Shown piece after piece: positions 18,339 to 27,282 of a stretch of 38,277 nt of DNA. The first letter of the stretch is position 1. Each line of letters begins with the position of its first letter. The stretch is from Patescibacteria group bacterium (GTDB taxonomy: Bacteria; Patescibacteriota; Minisyncoccia; Phycocordibacterales; SBAW01). The notes beneath the pieces were generated by a model. The model ran no database searches and was not told where the DNA came from. It saw nothing but the letters and a program-made list of their open reading frames with translations. The position numbers and the translations under genes are program-made. The DNA lies in the NCBI GenBank assembly GCA_028864875.1, contig JAGWLV010000004.1:1-38277 (forward strand). Direction: 5' to 3'.

Positions 18339-18353
18339 AGTATACCGTATACT
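18339..18353. promoter_or_regulatory. Palindromic divergent -10 region between pheS and GT2 gene
   Basis: AGTATAC-C-GTATACT; TATACT on each strand 7-8 nt before the respective ATG. Confidence 0.7.
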
Positions 18354-18361
18354 CACATTCA

Positions 18362-19591
18362 ATGTATATCGGGACGCTCATCCTCTACGCGTGCCTTTTT
18401 TTGACCCTCTATTTTGAGGTGTTCCTCCTCCTGAGCTTTTTGGAGCGCCGCCCCGGCGTCAAAAATGCGCGTGCGCCGCGGCACTATCCGAGCGTTGCGA
18501 TGATTGTCCCGTGCTACAACGAAGAGCGCACGGTGGCCGGCACCATCGAATCGCTTTTGGCCCTTGAGTACCCTGCAGAGAAGCTCTCCATACTTGTGGT
18601 CAACGACGGGAGCTCGGACACCACGGGTGCGATAGCGCGCGGCTACGCCGCGCGCGACCCGCGCATCGTGTATATAGAAAAGGAAAACGGCGGCAAGTAC
18701 ACCGCGCTCAACGTGGGTATTGCGCACACACAAGCAGATATTGTTGGGTGTCTCGACGCAGACTCGTTTGTCGCGCCCGATGCCCTGCTTGAAGCTGTAA
18801 AAGTATTCGAAGACCCGACGGTTATGGCGATCACCCCCGCGATGAAAGTGAGTAAGCCTCACAGTATGTTAGAAGTCATGCAGGCGGTCGAGTACACCTT
18901 CGGCATCTTCCTCAAAAAGATGTTCGACAACCTCGCCGCCATCAACGTGCTCCCCGGGCCCTTCTCGCTCTACCGGCGCGAGGTCTTCGAGCGTATCGGC
19001 CCCTTCCGCCACGCCTACAATACCGAGGACATGGAGATAGCCTTCCGCATGCACCGCCATGGGCTCAAAATCGCCAACGCGCACACCGCTATTGTGTACA
19101 CAACGGTGCCGTGCACTATTCCCTCGCTCCTGCGCCAGCGCACCCGCTGGTCTCGGGGCTTTTTGGAAAATTCGCGCGACTACTACTACATGTACTTCAA
19201 CCCGCGCTACGGGCACTTCGGGGTGCTCGTGCTCCCGGTTGCACTCGTCGCCTTCTTTGCAGGACTATACTCGGCGGGCTTTATGCTCTACAAAGCTGTA
19301 GGCTACGTCGCCACACGGGTGACCGACGCTCTGGCAACCGGCATTCCTCCACACCTCCCTGCGGCGCACCTCGATTGGTACTATCTCAACACCGGCATGC
19401 TGACGTTCCTCATCATCACCGTGCTGTCGATGACGCTCGTTGCCATCCTCCTCGGCTCGCGCATCGCCGCAACGCGGCTCACACTCAAGTCGTTTTTCGC
19501 CTACTTTGCTTTCTTTGGGCTCCTTGCCCCGCTGTGGCTCGCCCGGGCGCTCTTTGGCGCCGTGCTTGCAACACAGCGCGTGTGGCGCTAG
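18362..19591 (+). CDS. Membrane glycosyltransferase family 2 (processive, hyaluronan/PNAG synthase-like)
   Basis: VAMIVPCYNEERTVAGTIESLL, VVNDGSSDTT, CLDADSF, TEDMEIAFRMH, RQRTRWSRGFLEN plus multiple TM helices. Confidence 0.9.
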   Translation: MYIGTLILYACLFLTLYFEVFLLLSFLERRPGVKNARAPRHYPSVAMIVPCYNEERTVAGTIESLLALEYPAEKLSILVVNDGSSDTTGAIARGYAARDPRIVYIEKENGGKYTALNVGIAHTQADIVGCLDADSFVAPDALLEAVKVFEDPTVMAITPAMKVSKPHSMLEVMQAVEYTFGIFLKKMFDNLAAINVLPGPFSLYRREVFERIGPFRHAYNTEDMEIAFRMHRHGLKIANAHTAIVYTTVPCTIPSLLRQRTRWSRGFLENSRDYYYMYFNPRYGHFGVLVLPVALVAFFAGLYSAGFMLYKAVGYVATRVTDALATGIPPHLPAAHLDWYYLNTGMLTFLIITVLSMTLVAILLGSRIAATRLTLKSFFAYFAFFGLLAPLWLARALFGAVLATQRVWR

Positions 19592-19600
19592 ATTGAGCCG

Positions 19601-20272
19601 GTGAACTGGCAGCGGTATATCATTGCATTTGTTATTACGGGGGCGATTTTCGCCACCGCGTTTTATATCGCCAACCGGCTCGATGCCGCACGCGTGGCCG
19701 ACATCCAGAGCACACAGACGGCCATTTCGATAGACATCCTCTCGACCGAGACACAGTTCGAGCTCCTCGGCAGTCTCGACTGCGAGGCTATCTCGCAGGG
19801 CCAAACACTCTCCAGCGAGCTCAGCGACCTTGCCTCGCGCCTCTCTGTTGCGGAGCAGAACCTCGGCATCAACAACACACAGGTTGTGTCGCTCAAAAAG
19901 CAGTACTCGCTCCTCGAAATTAAAGATTACCTCCTCATGCGGCAAATTTCCGCGCGCTGCCGCAACTTCCAACCGGTGTACGTGCTGTACTTCTATTCAA
20001 ATTCCGGCGACTGTCCGCAGTGCACACAGGAGGGCGAAGTGCTCACATACCTGCGCACCACGTATCCCGACTTGCGGGTATACGCGTTCGACTACAACCT
20101 CGACCTCCCGGCACTCAAAACGCTCATAGCCCTGCGTCGGGTCGACGACACGCTGCCAGCAATCGTCGTCCAAAACCGCGCGGTGGTGTACGGTCTCAAA
20201 GACCTCTCCGCGATGCAAAAACTCATCCCTGAGCTGAAGACCTTGGCAACAACAACGCCCGAGGTACACTAA
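19601..20272 (+). CDS. Membrane-anchored protein with C-terminal thioredoxin-like domain
   Basis: GTG start; N-terminal TM; VYVLYFYSNSGDCPQCTQEGEVLTYLR...LPAIVVQNRAVVYGL (CPxC thioredoxin-like). Confidence 0.7.
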   Translation: MNWQRYIIAFVITGAIFATAFYIANRLDAARVADIQSTQTAISIDILSTETQFELLGSLDCEAISQGQTLSSELSDLASRLSVAEQNLGINNTQVVSLKKQYSLLEIKDYLLMRQISARCRNFQPVYVLYFYSNSGDCPQCTQEGEVLTYLRTTYPDLRVYAFDYNLDLPALKTLIALRRVDDTLPAIVVQNRAVVYGLKDLSAMQKLIPELKTLATTTPEVH

Positions 20273-20278
20273 TTACGC

Positions 20279-20351
20279 GCCACCGTAGCTCAGTTGGTAG
20301 AGCAGCGCTTTTGTAAAGCGTTGGTCGGGGGTTCGAATCCTCCCGGTGGCT
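20279..20351 (+). tRNA. tRNA-Thr (anticodon TGT)
   Basis: GCCACCG/CGGTGGC acceptor, GCTC/GAGC D-stem, GCGCT-TTTGTAA-AGCGT anticodon arm, GGGGG-TTCGAAT-CCTCC T-arm; U73; no encoded CCA. Confidence 0.96.
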
Positions 20352-20355
20352 CTCG

Positions 20356-20763
20356 TTACTCCTCGAAAATAGACCTGTTGCGCGGGTAACGCAAGAGTTT
20401 CTTTTTGTGTTCGGCGACCTCGCGCAAAAACGGTGATGCTTCCCCGCCCTGTTTGGGATGTGTTTTGTAGCGGAGCCTCTGCAGCGCACGCTCGAGTGTG
20501 CGCTCAAGCTCCACAACAACCGAAGCGACGGCACGGTGCGCCCATGCGAGCGCCTGCTCCCACCACGCCTGTGCGTGGGCCCGCGCAAGCGCGGGGATGT
20601 GCTGCCGCGCCAAGACCTCCGCCCGCGCCATGTAGTGTGCAGCAGCTGGTCGCATAGACGGAAGTATGACGCGTTCGCGCGTCAATTCGTAGTGCTTGAC
20701 GGAGAGCAGGCTCACAAGTCCCGCAATAGAAATACCGAGCAACACCACGAAGAAGATGACCAT
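20356..20763 (-). CDS. Hypothetical single-TM helical protein
   Basis: MVIFFVVLLGISIAGLVSLLSV TM then amphipathic helical region; -10 TACAAT just upstream. Confidence 0.6.
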   Translation of the reverse strand: MVIFFVVLLGISIAGLVSLLSVKHYELTRERVILPSMRPAAAHYMARAEVLARQHIPALARAHAQAWWEQALAWAHRAVASVVVELERTLERALQRLRYKTHPKQGGEASPFLREVAEHKKKLLRYPRNRSIFEE

Positions 20764-20777
20764 GGGGCTATTGTACC

Positions 20778-21233
20778 CTAGTTGACTGAAAAGCAGGAGA
20801 ATTGGGTGAGCTCGATGCGCTCGCCGAACTTGTGGGTGCCGCCCGCGAGAAGGTCGGCAATGGTTTTGGACTCGTCTTTAATGAACGGTTGTGCCAAGAG
20901 TTCTGTTTTGTCCGCGGGGCGCATGGCGGTAATGTGCATCGCGATGTCGCGGGCGAGCGCAACAAACTCCTCATTTTTGGACACAAAGTCGGTCTCGCAG
21001 GAAAGCGCCACAATAGCCCCGACCTGCCCCGCCCCGTGCACGTACGCGGCCACGGTGCCCGCGCCGAGCGCGCGGTCGGCCTTCTTCTCCGCCGCCGCAC
21101 CGGCGCGCGCGCCCAAAATCTCCACGGCCTTGGCCATGTCACCCTCCGCTTCGGTGAGCGCCTTTTTGCACTCCATCATCGAGACGCCGGTTTTGTCCCG
21201 TAGTTCTTTTACGAGCTGTGCTGATATATCCAT
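20778..21233 (-). CDS. tsf: Elongation factor Ts, short form (151 aa)
   Basis: MDISAQLVKELRDKTGVSMMECKKALTEAEGDMAKAVEILG, GQVGAIVALSCETDFVSKNEEF. Start at ATG 21233. Confidence 0.93.
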   Translation of the reverse strand: MDISAQLVKELRDKTGVSMMECKKALTEAEGDMAKAVEILGARAGAAAEKKADRALGAGTVAAYVHGAGQVGAIVALSCETDFVSKNEEFVALARDIAMHITAMRPADKTELLAQPFIKDESKTIADLLAGGTHKFGERIELTQFSCFSVN

Positions 21234-21237
21234 AGGG

Positions 21238-21966
21238 TTACGCTTTTTGAGGCTCGACGGGAGCCCCTGCCTGCGCAGGCAGGGGAGCCGCACCGAGATT
21301 TTCGCTGTAGGTTGTTGCCACTTCGCCGAGCACAAGCGCGATGGCCTCGCGGCTCGCGTCATTGCCGGGGATGGGATAGGTTGCCACGGAGCTGTCACAG
21401 TCGGAGTTCATGAGTGCTATAACCGGGATGCCGAGTTTGCGCGCCTCTTCGACGGCTTTGTCGTAGTGGCGCGGATCGATGACAAAAAGCGCATCTGGGA
21501 GCTTTTGTACCGAGCGCAGCCCGCCGAACATAAGTTCGAGGTCGGCCGCTTCGCGGTCCATCAAGAGCCGCTCGCGCTTGGTAAATTTGGCGAGCTCGCC
21601 CTTCTCGCGTTGAGTGGTGATGTCGGCAAGGCGCGCGAGGCGCTTCTTGATTTCGCCCCAGTTGGTGAGCGTACCGCCTATCCAGCGCGGCATACTGTAG
21701 GGCATGTTGAGGCGCTCCGCGGTGCGGACAAGCTCCGCGCGGGCCTGCGGTTGGCCACCGACAAAAAGAATCGTGCCGCGGCGCTGTGCGAGCCCTTTGA
21801 TAAACGCGAGCGCCTCTTCGAGACGCGCGGCGGTCTGCTCGAGGTCAAAGATTTCGACGCCGCCCTTTTGACCAAAGAGAAATTGCGCCGCCCCGGGATG
21901 GCGGTAGCGCGGAGCGTACCCGAAGTGCGCGCCCGCTGCGAACAGTCTTTCAATCAAGTTTGCCAT
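21238..21966 (-). CDS. rpsB: 30S ribosomal protein S2
   Basis: LFAAGAHFGYAPRYRHP, RGTILFVGGQPQARAEL, RWIGGTLTNW, LPDALFVIDPRHYDKAVEEARKLGIPVIALMNSDCD. Confidence 0.95.
   Translation of the reverse strand: MANLIERLFAAGAHFGYAPRYRHPGAAQFLFGQKGGVEIFDLEQTAARLEEALAFIKGLAQRRGTILFVGGQPQARAELVRTAERLNMPYSMPRWIGGTLTNWGEIKKRLARLADITTQREKGELAKFTKRERLLMDREAADLELMFGGLRSVQKLPDALFVIDPRHYDKAVEEARKLGIPVIALMNSDCDSSVATYPIPGNDASREAIALVLGEVATTYSENLGAAPLPAQAGAPVEPQKA
21264..21285. repeat. Perfect 22-bp palindrome inside the 3' end of rpsB
   Basis: CCCCTGCCTGC|GCAGGCAGGGG. Confidence 0.9.
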
Positions 21967-21974
21967 ATACCAAA

Positions 21975-21990
21975 AAGGGCCTCTGCCCTT
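21975..21990 (-). terminator. Hairpin between capA and rpsB (terminator or rpsB leader hairpin)
   Basis: AAGGGC-CTCT-GCCCTT, with TTTTT on the minus strand, ending about 5 nt before the rpsB ATG. Confidence 0.55.
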
Positions 21991-22017
21991 GGTCCAAAGA
22001 CAATAGCACGTGGCTCC

Positions 22018-22995
22018 CTAGGGTGCAACCGGTAGAGCAAAGTGCTGCGGCTCCCCCGCGATGTTTAAAATACGTTGTGAATCAAGGCTTTCTGCCACAG
22101 ATGCATGCTCTTCATAAATCTGCATGGGCATGAGCATAACATCCGTCTGTGTGTCCGAAAAGCCCACACGCACCACGAGCCCGTGCTCGACCGCCCACGA
22201 AAAGTTTTGGTCGAATATAAAGTTGCCAAGCGAATAGAATATGGCATGCCCGCGGTATATCTCGACAGGCTCGACGGCGTGCGGGTGCGCACCGACAACG
22301 AGGTCGGCGCCCGCGTCGATGAAGTCGTGCGCTGCGCGCTGTTGTGCGGCGGTGTAAGTGGGCGAGTATTCCACACCCCAGTGCGCAAACACCACGGTGC
22401 GCCAACAGCCATTATGAATCCGCGCGATCTCTTCAACAACAGGCGACTCTTCATCTTGGGAGAATACCTGCGTGTACCCGACAAAACACACCGTCTTGCC
22501 TTTGGATGTAATGGCTATAGAAAGATTGTCTGTATTAAACGGATGACCGAAAGAGTGGATGCCCCACGCGGCGAGGCGCACGCGTGTTTCGTCATATCCA
22601 CCGGCACCGAAATCAAGCACATGGTTGTTCGCGAGCGAAACGGCGGACATGTGCAGCGTTGTGAGTATAGCTTCTGCCACAGCGGGCTCGAACGTAAAGC
22701 GCAAAATGTGATGGTCTATTTGTGCAATGGAAGAGCTCGCGGTAATCGCGCCTTCGAGATTGGCCACCCGCACATCACTTCCTTCGAACAAAGCCGTCGT
22801 GCTCGCAACAATATAGTCCGCTCCTCGTGTGCGCGCCGCCACAGCGACATCGCGGTCGAGCATAATGTCGCCCGCAAACGCGACGGTCACGTTTGCGGGC
22901 GCGGGCGGAGGCAGGTCGGCAATAACCTGTGGCATCGCGTACACAATTCCGACCGAAGCGAGTGCAAGAAGCCCCCGAGCCGCGAACTTAGGCAT
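22018..22995 (-). CDS. CapA-family poly-gamma-glutamate-type metallophosphoesterase
   Basis: [105 protein letters not shown]. Confidence 0.9.
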   Translation of the reverse strand: MPKFAARGLLALASVGIVYAMPQVIADLPPPAPANVTVAFAGDIMLDRDVAVAARTRGADYIVASTTALFEGSDVRVANLEGAITASSSIAQIDHHILRFTFEPAVAEAILTTLHMSAVSLANNHVLDFGAGGYDETRVRLAAWGIHSFGHPFNTDNLSIAITSKGKTVCFVGYTQVFSQDEESPVVEEIARIHNGCWRTVVFAHWGVEYSPTYTAAQQRAAHDFIDAGADLVVGAHPHAVEPVEIYRGHAIFYSLGNFIFDQNFSWAVEHGLVVRVGFSDTQTDVMLMPMQIYEEHASVAESLDSQRILNIAGEPQHFALPVAP

Positions 22996-23863
22996 GGGAG
23001 GCCGCAGCGACCGCCGAAAGCACTGGGTCGAGGGCGCCCTTCATGATTTTGGGCAGGTTGCTCCAGCTTTCTTTTATCCGGTGGTCCGTGAGGCGGTCCT
23101 GGGGGAAGTTGTATGTGCGGATCTTTTCGCTGCGGTCGCCGGTGCCGATTTGGTCCTTGCGTGTCTGAGCGTGCTTTTTGGCCTGCTCCTCTTCGTGTGC
23201 GGCCTCTATCTTGGCCATAAGGACGGCGAGCGCACGCTGGCGGTTGGCCGCCTGGGAGCGCTCGGCCTGGCTGCGGGCGTCGAGGCCTGTCGGCTTGTGG
23301 ATGACGCGCGCGGCGGTCTCGACCTTGTTGACGTTTTGTCCGCCCGCCCCCCCCGCGCGCGAAAACTCCCACTCAAGGTCGCCCGGATTAATCTCGATTT
23401 TGTGCTTTGTGCGTATGGGCAAAATCGCGACCGAGGCGGTCGACGTATGGATGCGGCCCACCTTTTCTGTCGCGGGGACGCGCTGGACGCGGTGCACGCC
23501 GGTTTCGTATTTCAAAAGGTCGTAGCTCTCCGCGCCGCGGATTTCGTACACGCCTTCTTTAAGCCCGCCGAGCGCGGCTTTGCTTTCTGAGAGCACTTTG
23601 TGTGCCCACCCCTTGGAGTCGGCGTACGCGCGGTACATCATCGCGAGCTCTTCGGCAAAGAGCGCTGCTTCCTCGCCGCCCACGCCCGCGCGCACCTCGA
23701 GCACAACTTCGTTTGGGGACTCATCGCTCCCCTCTTCGGCCTTCAACATCTCGTCCATCTGCGCGATGAGGGCCCGCTTGTCCTCCTCGTTTTGGAGGTA
23801 CTGCAAAGTCTCCACCATGTAGGCGGTTTTGGGATTCTTTTTATATTTTTCTATATCCTCCAT
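22988..23863 (-). CDS. prfA: Peptide chain release factor 1 (shortened domain I)
   Basis: [43 protein letters not shown] (PAT motif of RF1), [24 protein letters not shown] (GGQ), [15 protein letters not shown]. Confidence 0.94.
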   Translation of the reverse strand: MEDIEKYKKNPKTAYMVETLQYLQNEEDKRALIAQMDEMLKAEEGSDESPNEVVLEVRAGVGGEEAALFAEELAMMYRAYADSKGWAHKVLSESKAALGGLKEGVYEIRGAESYDLLKYETGVHRVQRVPATEKVGRIHTSTASVAILPIRTKHKIEINPGDLEWEFSRAGGAGGQNVNKVETAARVIHKPTGLDARSQAERSQAANRQRALAVLMAKIEAAHEEEQAKKHAQTRKDQIGTGDRSEKIRTYNFPQDRLTDHRIKESWSNLPKIMKGALDPVLSAVAAASHA

Positions 23864-24085
23864 TTACTTCCCCTTTTTGGGCGAAGCTTTGGCGCGGCGC
23901 TGCTTGAACTTCTCTACGCGGCCTGCGGTGTCGAGAATCTTTTCGTTGCCGGTGTAGAAGGGGTGGCACTGCGAGCAAATTTCCACCTCTATCTTTTCTT
24001 TGGTCGAGCCCACGGTAAAGGAGTTGCCACAGGCGCAGGTGACTTTGGCGCTGGGGAAGTATGTCGGATGGGTCTCCGTTTTCAT
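23864..24085 (-). CDS. rpmE: 50S ribosomal protein L31 (zinc-binding type)
   Basis: [60 protein letters not shown]. Confidence 0.95.
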   Translation of the reverse strand: MKTETHPTYFPSAKVTCACGNSFTVGSTKEKIEVEICSQCHPFYTGNEKILDTAGRVEKFKQRRAKASPKKGK

Positions 24086-24108
24086 ACGCGGCACAATACC
24101 ATAAATAA

Positions 24109-24138
24109 AAAAGGCGCGCAAACGCGCGCGCCTTTTCG
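24109..24138. terminator. Rho-independent terminator
   Basis: AAAAGGCGCGC...GCGCGCCTTTT, A and T tracts on each side. Confidence 0.8.
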
Positions 24139-24149
24139 TACACGGGACT

Positions 24150-24542
24150 TCAGCCAAACACCTCGCCCGCGCCCTGTCGGGTGCGGCGGAGTTGCGGATT
24201 GCGGGCGTATTGCCGGTCCGCGTGGTGCACGCCGGCAAGAGCGGCAATAAGGACAAAGAACGCGGCTAAAAAAACCAGAGAACCAACGTCGCCTGCTTTC
24301 ATAAAAAACACACTGACAAGCAAGCGCGTTGTGTACCATGCGAGGATAAGCGAGAGCAGTAAGCAGACACCCCAGAATGCGTGGCTCGCAAAGGCACAAC
24401 CTTCACTCTCGAAATTAACCCACCGTTCGTTCCACGCCACCCGCAACCGCCACGAGCACAGCCACACCGTAAGTGCTGCAACGAGTGTCATGGCAATTGC
24501 GACCGCTTGAAGCAGAGACAGCATTGTTGTCGAAAGGTCCAT
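24150..24542 (-). CDS. Hypothetical multi-TM protein
   Basis: Three hydrophobic helices; SD GGGAGG 8 nt before ATG. Confidence 0.65.
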   Translation of the reverse strand: MDLSTTMLSLLQAVAIAMTLVAALTVWLCSWRLRVAWNERWVNFESEGCAFASHAFWGVCLLLSLILAWYTTRLLVSVFFMKAGDVGSLVFLAAFFVLIAALAGVHHADRQYARNPQLRRTRQGAGEVFG

Positions 24543-24608
24543 CGGACTTCCCTCCCACAGAGCTAAACCAGCCGTCGACAGTCTAGCACGCCTTACAGAT
24601 TGTTCAAG
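24543..24608 (-). promoter_or_regulatory. Promoter and leader with CGGCTG motif, plus SD
   Basis: Minus strand: TTGAAC(24608-24603)-17 nt-TAGACT(24585-24580)-5 nt-CGGCTG(24574-24569)...GGGAGG-ATG(24542). Confidence 0.75.
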
Positions 24609-25978
24609 AAATCAATATTATTCTGGAAGGTCTCGGCTTTGGCAATGACCGAGTTGCCGTACGTATAGTTCACCGGGCTGCGGCTGTCGCAGGAGCGCCC
24701 CGAGTAATACTTGCACGCGGCGTTGCGCTCGGCGGTGTAGCCGCCTGCGGCGGCACCGAGGTCTTTGAGGTAGAGCGCGGTTGCAGCAATGGCCGCCTGC
24801 GGGTCGAAGGGGTCCGGCGTGCCGGAGGTGCCGAGCGCCGCGGTAATCCGCGGCTCAAAGAGGACCCATGTCGAGGGGATAAACTGCGAGGGGCCCATCG
24901 CGCCGCCGTACCCGCGGCTTGTCGAGTACGTGCGCCCCAGCGGGCAAGACACGGGGGCCGTCGCCCACTGCCGGCCGACCGCATCCATAAGAGTTTCAAA
25001 CGGGTCAGTGTCGCGCGGCGCCTTCATCACCTTTTCGTATGCGGCACCGTTTATTTTGCTCACGCCGTCGCCCGTCACCAGACTGGTGATATAGCAAGAG
25101 CCGATGTTGTTGCCCAAATCGGACTCCTGCGAGAGAATCGCCAAGATGAGCGCCGGGCGCACGCCCGTGGCATTGCCCGCGACAGTCGCGTATTGGAGCG
25201 CGGAGCCGAAGGAAATCCCCTGCGTGTCGCGGAGGTTGAAGAGCTGCGCGCGGATAGCAGCAGCCTGCTGCTGCTTTTGTGCAAGCACCTGATTGTACTC
25301 CGACTCCTGGCCCTTTGTCTCGGTGAGGAGCTGCACCTTTTGCTGCTTGGTTTGGGTGACCTGCTTTTGCAGCAGCTGCGCGCTGTAGCGGGCGTCCTGC
25401 TGGGCACTCTGTTGGGCGGCGAGTTGTGCTTTTTGTTGCTCGGTCTCGGTCTTGACCCCACGCAGTTCGTCGAAGTGTTGTTGGAGCGACTGGTCGAGCT
25501 GGTCGATTTGGTCGACCGAGTCGAAAAAGTCCGATACGCTCCCCGAGGAGAGTGCCACCTCGACGAGCGAGGAGCTTTCTGTCTGCTGCTTTTGCCGGAG
25601 CAACTTGGCGAGCGCGTCTTGCCCCTGGGCAAGCCTGTCTTCAAGCGATGTGATGGTTTGAGTCTTTTGGTTGATCTGGTCGCTCAGTTGGTTTATCTGC
25701 ACCGTGCGCTGCTTGATCTCAGTTTGAGCTTTGGCGATGGTGGCGTTGAGCGTTGTGACATCGCCCTGAAGCGATTTTTCCTTCGCTTTCGTATCATCGA
25801 TGACCTTTTGATACTGCGCGATTTCTTGCTGGAGTTGGTCGTACTGGGTCTGGAGCGCCGCGCGCTGCTCGGGCGTGAGTGTGGCCGCGGCGCTCGGAGA
25901 AGGGTTGAGCGCAAAGAACCCCCCTACCCCCAGGGCGACGGAAACCGCAAACACCCCTATACAGCCCTTGAGATTCAT
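24593..25978 (-). CDS. Secreted coiled-coil plus lytic-transglycosylase-like protein
   Basis: Signal peptide, ~200-aa Gln-rich coiled coil, then GVRPALILAILSQESDLG and GYGGAMGPSQFIPSTW (MltB/SLT-like motifs). Confidence 0.85.
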   Translation of the reverse strand: MNLKGCIGVFAVSVALGVGGFFALNPSPSAAATLTPEQRAALQTQYDQLQQEIAQYQKVIDDTKAKEKSLQGDVTTLNATIAKAQTEIKQRTVQINQLSDQINQKTQTITSLEDRLAQGQDALAKLLRQKQQTESSSLVEVALSSGSVSDFFDSVDQIDQLDQSLQQHFDELRGVKTETEQQKAQLAAQQSAQQDARYSAQLLQKQVTQTKQQKVQLLTETKGQESEYNQVLAQKQQQAAAIRAQLFNLRDTQGISFGSALQYATVAGNATGVRPALILAILSQESDLGNNIGSCYITSLVTGDGVSKINGAAYEKVMKAPRDTDPFETLMDAVGRQWATAPVSCPLGRTYSTSRGYGGAMGPSQFIPSTWVLFEPRITAALGTSGTPDPFDPQAAIAATALYLKDLGAAAGGYTAERNAACKYYSGRSCDSRSPVNYTYGNSVIAKAETFQNNIDFLNNL

Positions 25979-26033
25979 GCGTCTTTTACATTTTACCAGA
26001 CGCGAGGAGATTGTGCCGCTTACGATGAAGAGC

Positions 26034-26489
26034 TCACCGCGCAAGCCCAAACCATACAGTTATTAGTGCAATTAGACTTTGGACTGTAATCAATAGGCCG
26101 AAGATTATACTTTCAAAAAATTCCAATCTCTTTTTCGAATCAGTATCTGCTTGAATAATTTGCCTAGTTTTTTCTGAGTCTTGGTTAACCACCTTTAGAT
26201 ATGTTGCCTCGTCAGCAATTTTATTAAGCTCCTCTTGCGTAGGGCCCTTTCCGTCATGTAATAAAGCAAAAAACGGAATATATGCATTCCTCATCTCCGT
26301 CAATGTTGGACTTATACCCCTCTGCTTTAGAACATACATCATGTTTTGGCTAGCAGTAAACTCCGTCGAATGAAAAAGGTCACTGAGCACTTTGTCTGAA
26401 GCACTTCTTATTCTGCCTGATATATAAAACAAAACTATCGTGAGTATGATAGAAACTACTCCTAAGGTTGTGAGTATTTGTTTATCCAT
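26034..26489 (-). CDS. Hypothetical two-TM protein encoded in a low-GC patch
   Basis: MDKQILTTLGVVSIILTIVLFYISGRIRSAS...FFESIIFGLLITVQSLIALITVWFGLAR. Hand count: bases 26101-26160 are 15/60 G+C. Confidence 0.7.
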   Translation of the reverse strand: MDKQILTTLGVVSIILTIVLFYISGRIRSASDKVLSDLFHSTEFTASQNMMYVLKQRGISPTLTEMRNAYIPFFALLHDGKGPTQEELNKIADEATYLKVVNQDSEKTRQIIQADTDSKKRLEFFESIIFGLLITVQSLIALITVWFGLAR

Positions 26490-26497
26490 AAAAACAA

Positions 26498-26517
26498 ACC
26501 CGAACTTGCATTCGGGT
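26498..26517 (-). terminator. rplY terminator
   Basis: ACCCGAA/TTCGGGT followed on the minus strand by TTTGTTTTT, which runs into the next ATG. Confidence 0.75.
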
Positions 26518-26520
26518 GGA

Positions 26521-27198
26521 TTACTCTTTCTTTTCGGGGGCCAGGGCGGCAGGAGCTGCGCCTTCGGCGCCTTCGGCATCGGGCTTCTTGCCGCGCTCTT
26601 CTGAAATTTCGATGGCCGAGAGGTCAACCGGCGGCGCTTCAACCGGCTCTTCTTTGGCGACCGAAATCATCGCCACGACTTCGTCGAGGTCGACTTCGAG
26701 TTTGGCGCTCGGCGGGAGCGCGAGGTCGGAAATTTTGATTTGACTGTCGAGCGCCTCAAGTTTAGAAACGTCTACTTTAATAGAGTGCGGGAGCTCGGTC
26801 GGGTCGACCTCCATCTCAAGCTCGTGCATGACTTTGGTCAAAATGCCGCCGAGGTCCTTGACTGCAGGCGGGATGCCGTCGAACTCAAGCGGCACCGAGA
26901 CGGTCACCTTTTGACCCTTTTCGATAGCGTAAAAGTCGGCGTGGATAGGCTCGCCCGAGACGGCGTCCACCTCGACATCGTTGATGAGCGCCTGTTTGTC
27001 CTGCTCGAGGCCCTTGAGCGTGATGATGGACGACTCGCCGGCTGATTTGAGGATTTTGTCGAAGGCCTTGCGCTCCACCGCAATAGGGGTCGACTCGGTC
27101 TTGCGGCCGTACACAACCGCAGGCAAAGAGCCGCTCTCCCGGAGAGCCTTGGCTTTCTGCGAAGTGTTGCGCTTTTGGACAATCAGTTCAAGCGTCAT
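26521..27198 (-). CDS. rplY: 50S ribosomal protein L25 / CTC form
   Basis: LRESGSLPAVVYGRKTESTPIAVERKAFDKILKSAGESSIITL, INDVEVDAVSGEPIHADFYAIEKGQKVTVSVPLEFDG, LGGILTKVMHELEMEVDPTELPHSIKVDVS. Confidence 0.93.
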   Translation of the reverse strand: MTLELIVQKRNTSQKAKALRESGSLPAVVYGRKTESTPIAVERKAFDKILKSAGESSIITLKGLEQDKQALINDVEVDAVSGEPIHADFYAIEKGQKVTVSVPLEFDGIPPAVKDLGGILTKVMHELEMEVDPTELPHSIKVDVSKLEALDSQIKISDLALPPSAKLEVDLDEVVAMISVAKEEPVEAPPVDLSAIEISEERGKKPDAEGAEGAAPAALAPEKKE

Positions 27199-27240
27199 AT
27201 GCCCGCACAATATATAAGAAACAAGGGTTTTTTGCAACAA

Positions 27241-27270
27241 AAAGCCCGCCGTCGCCGGCGGGCTTTCTTG
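27241..27270 (-). terminator. Rho-independent terminator
   Basis: AAAGCCCGCC(27241-27250)/GGCGGGCTTT(27257-27266), T tract on minus strand. Confidence 0.85.
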
Positions 27271-27282
27271 CTTTTGTACAGC

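Noticed and set aside
20782-22035. 417-aa plus-strand ORF
   Set aside because: Antisense to tsf and rpsB.
22105-23046. 313-aa plus-strand ORF
   Set aside because: Antisense to capA.
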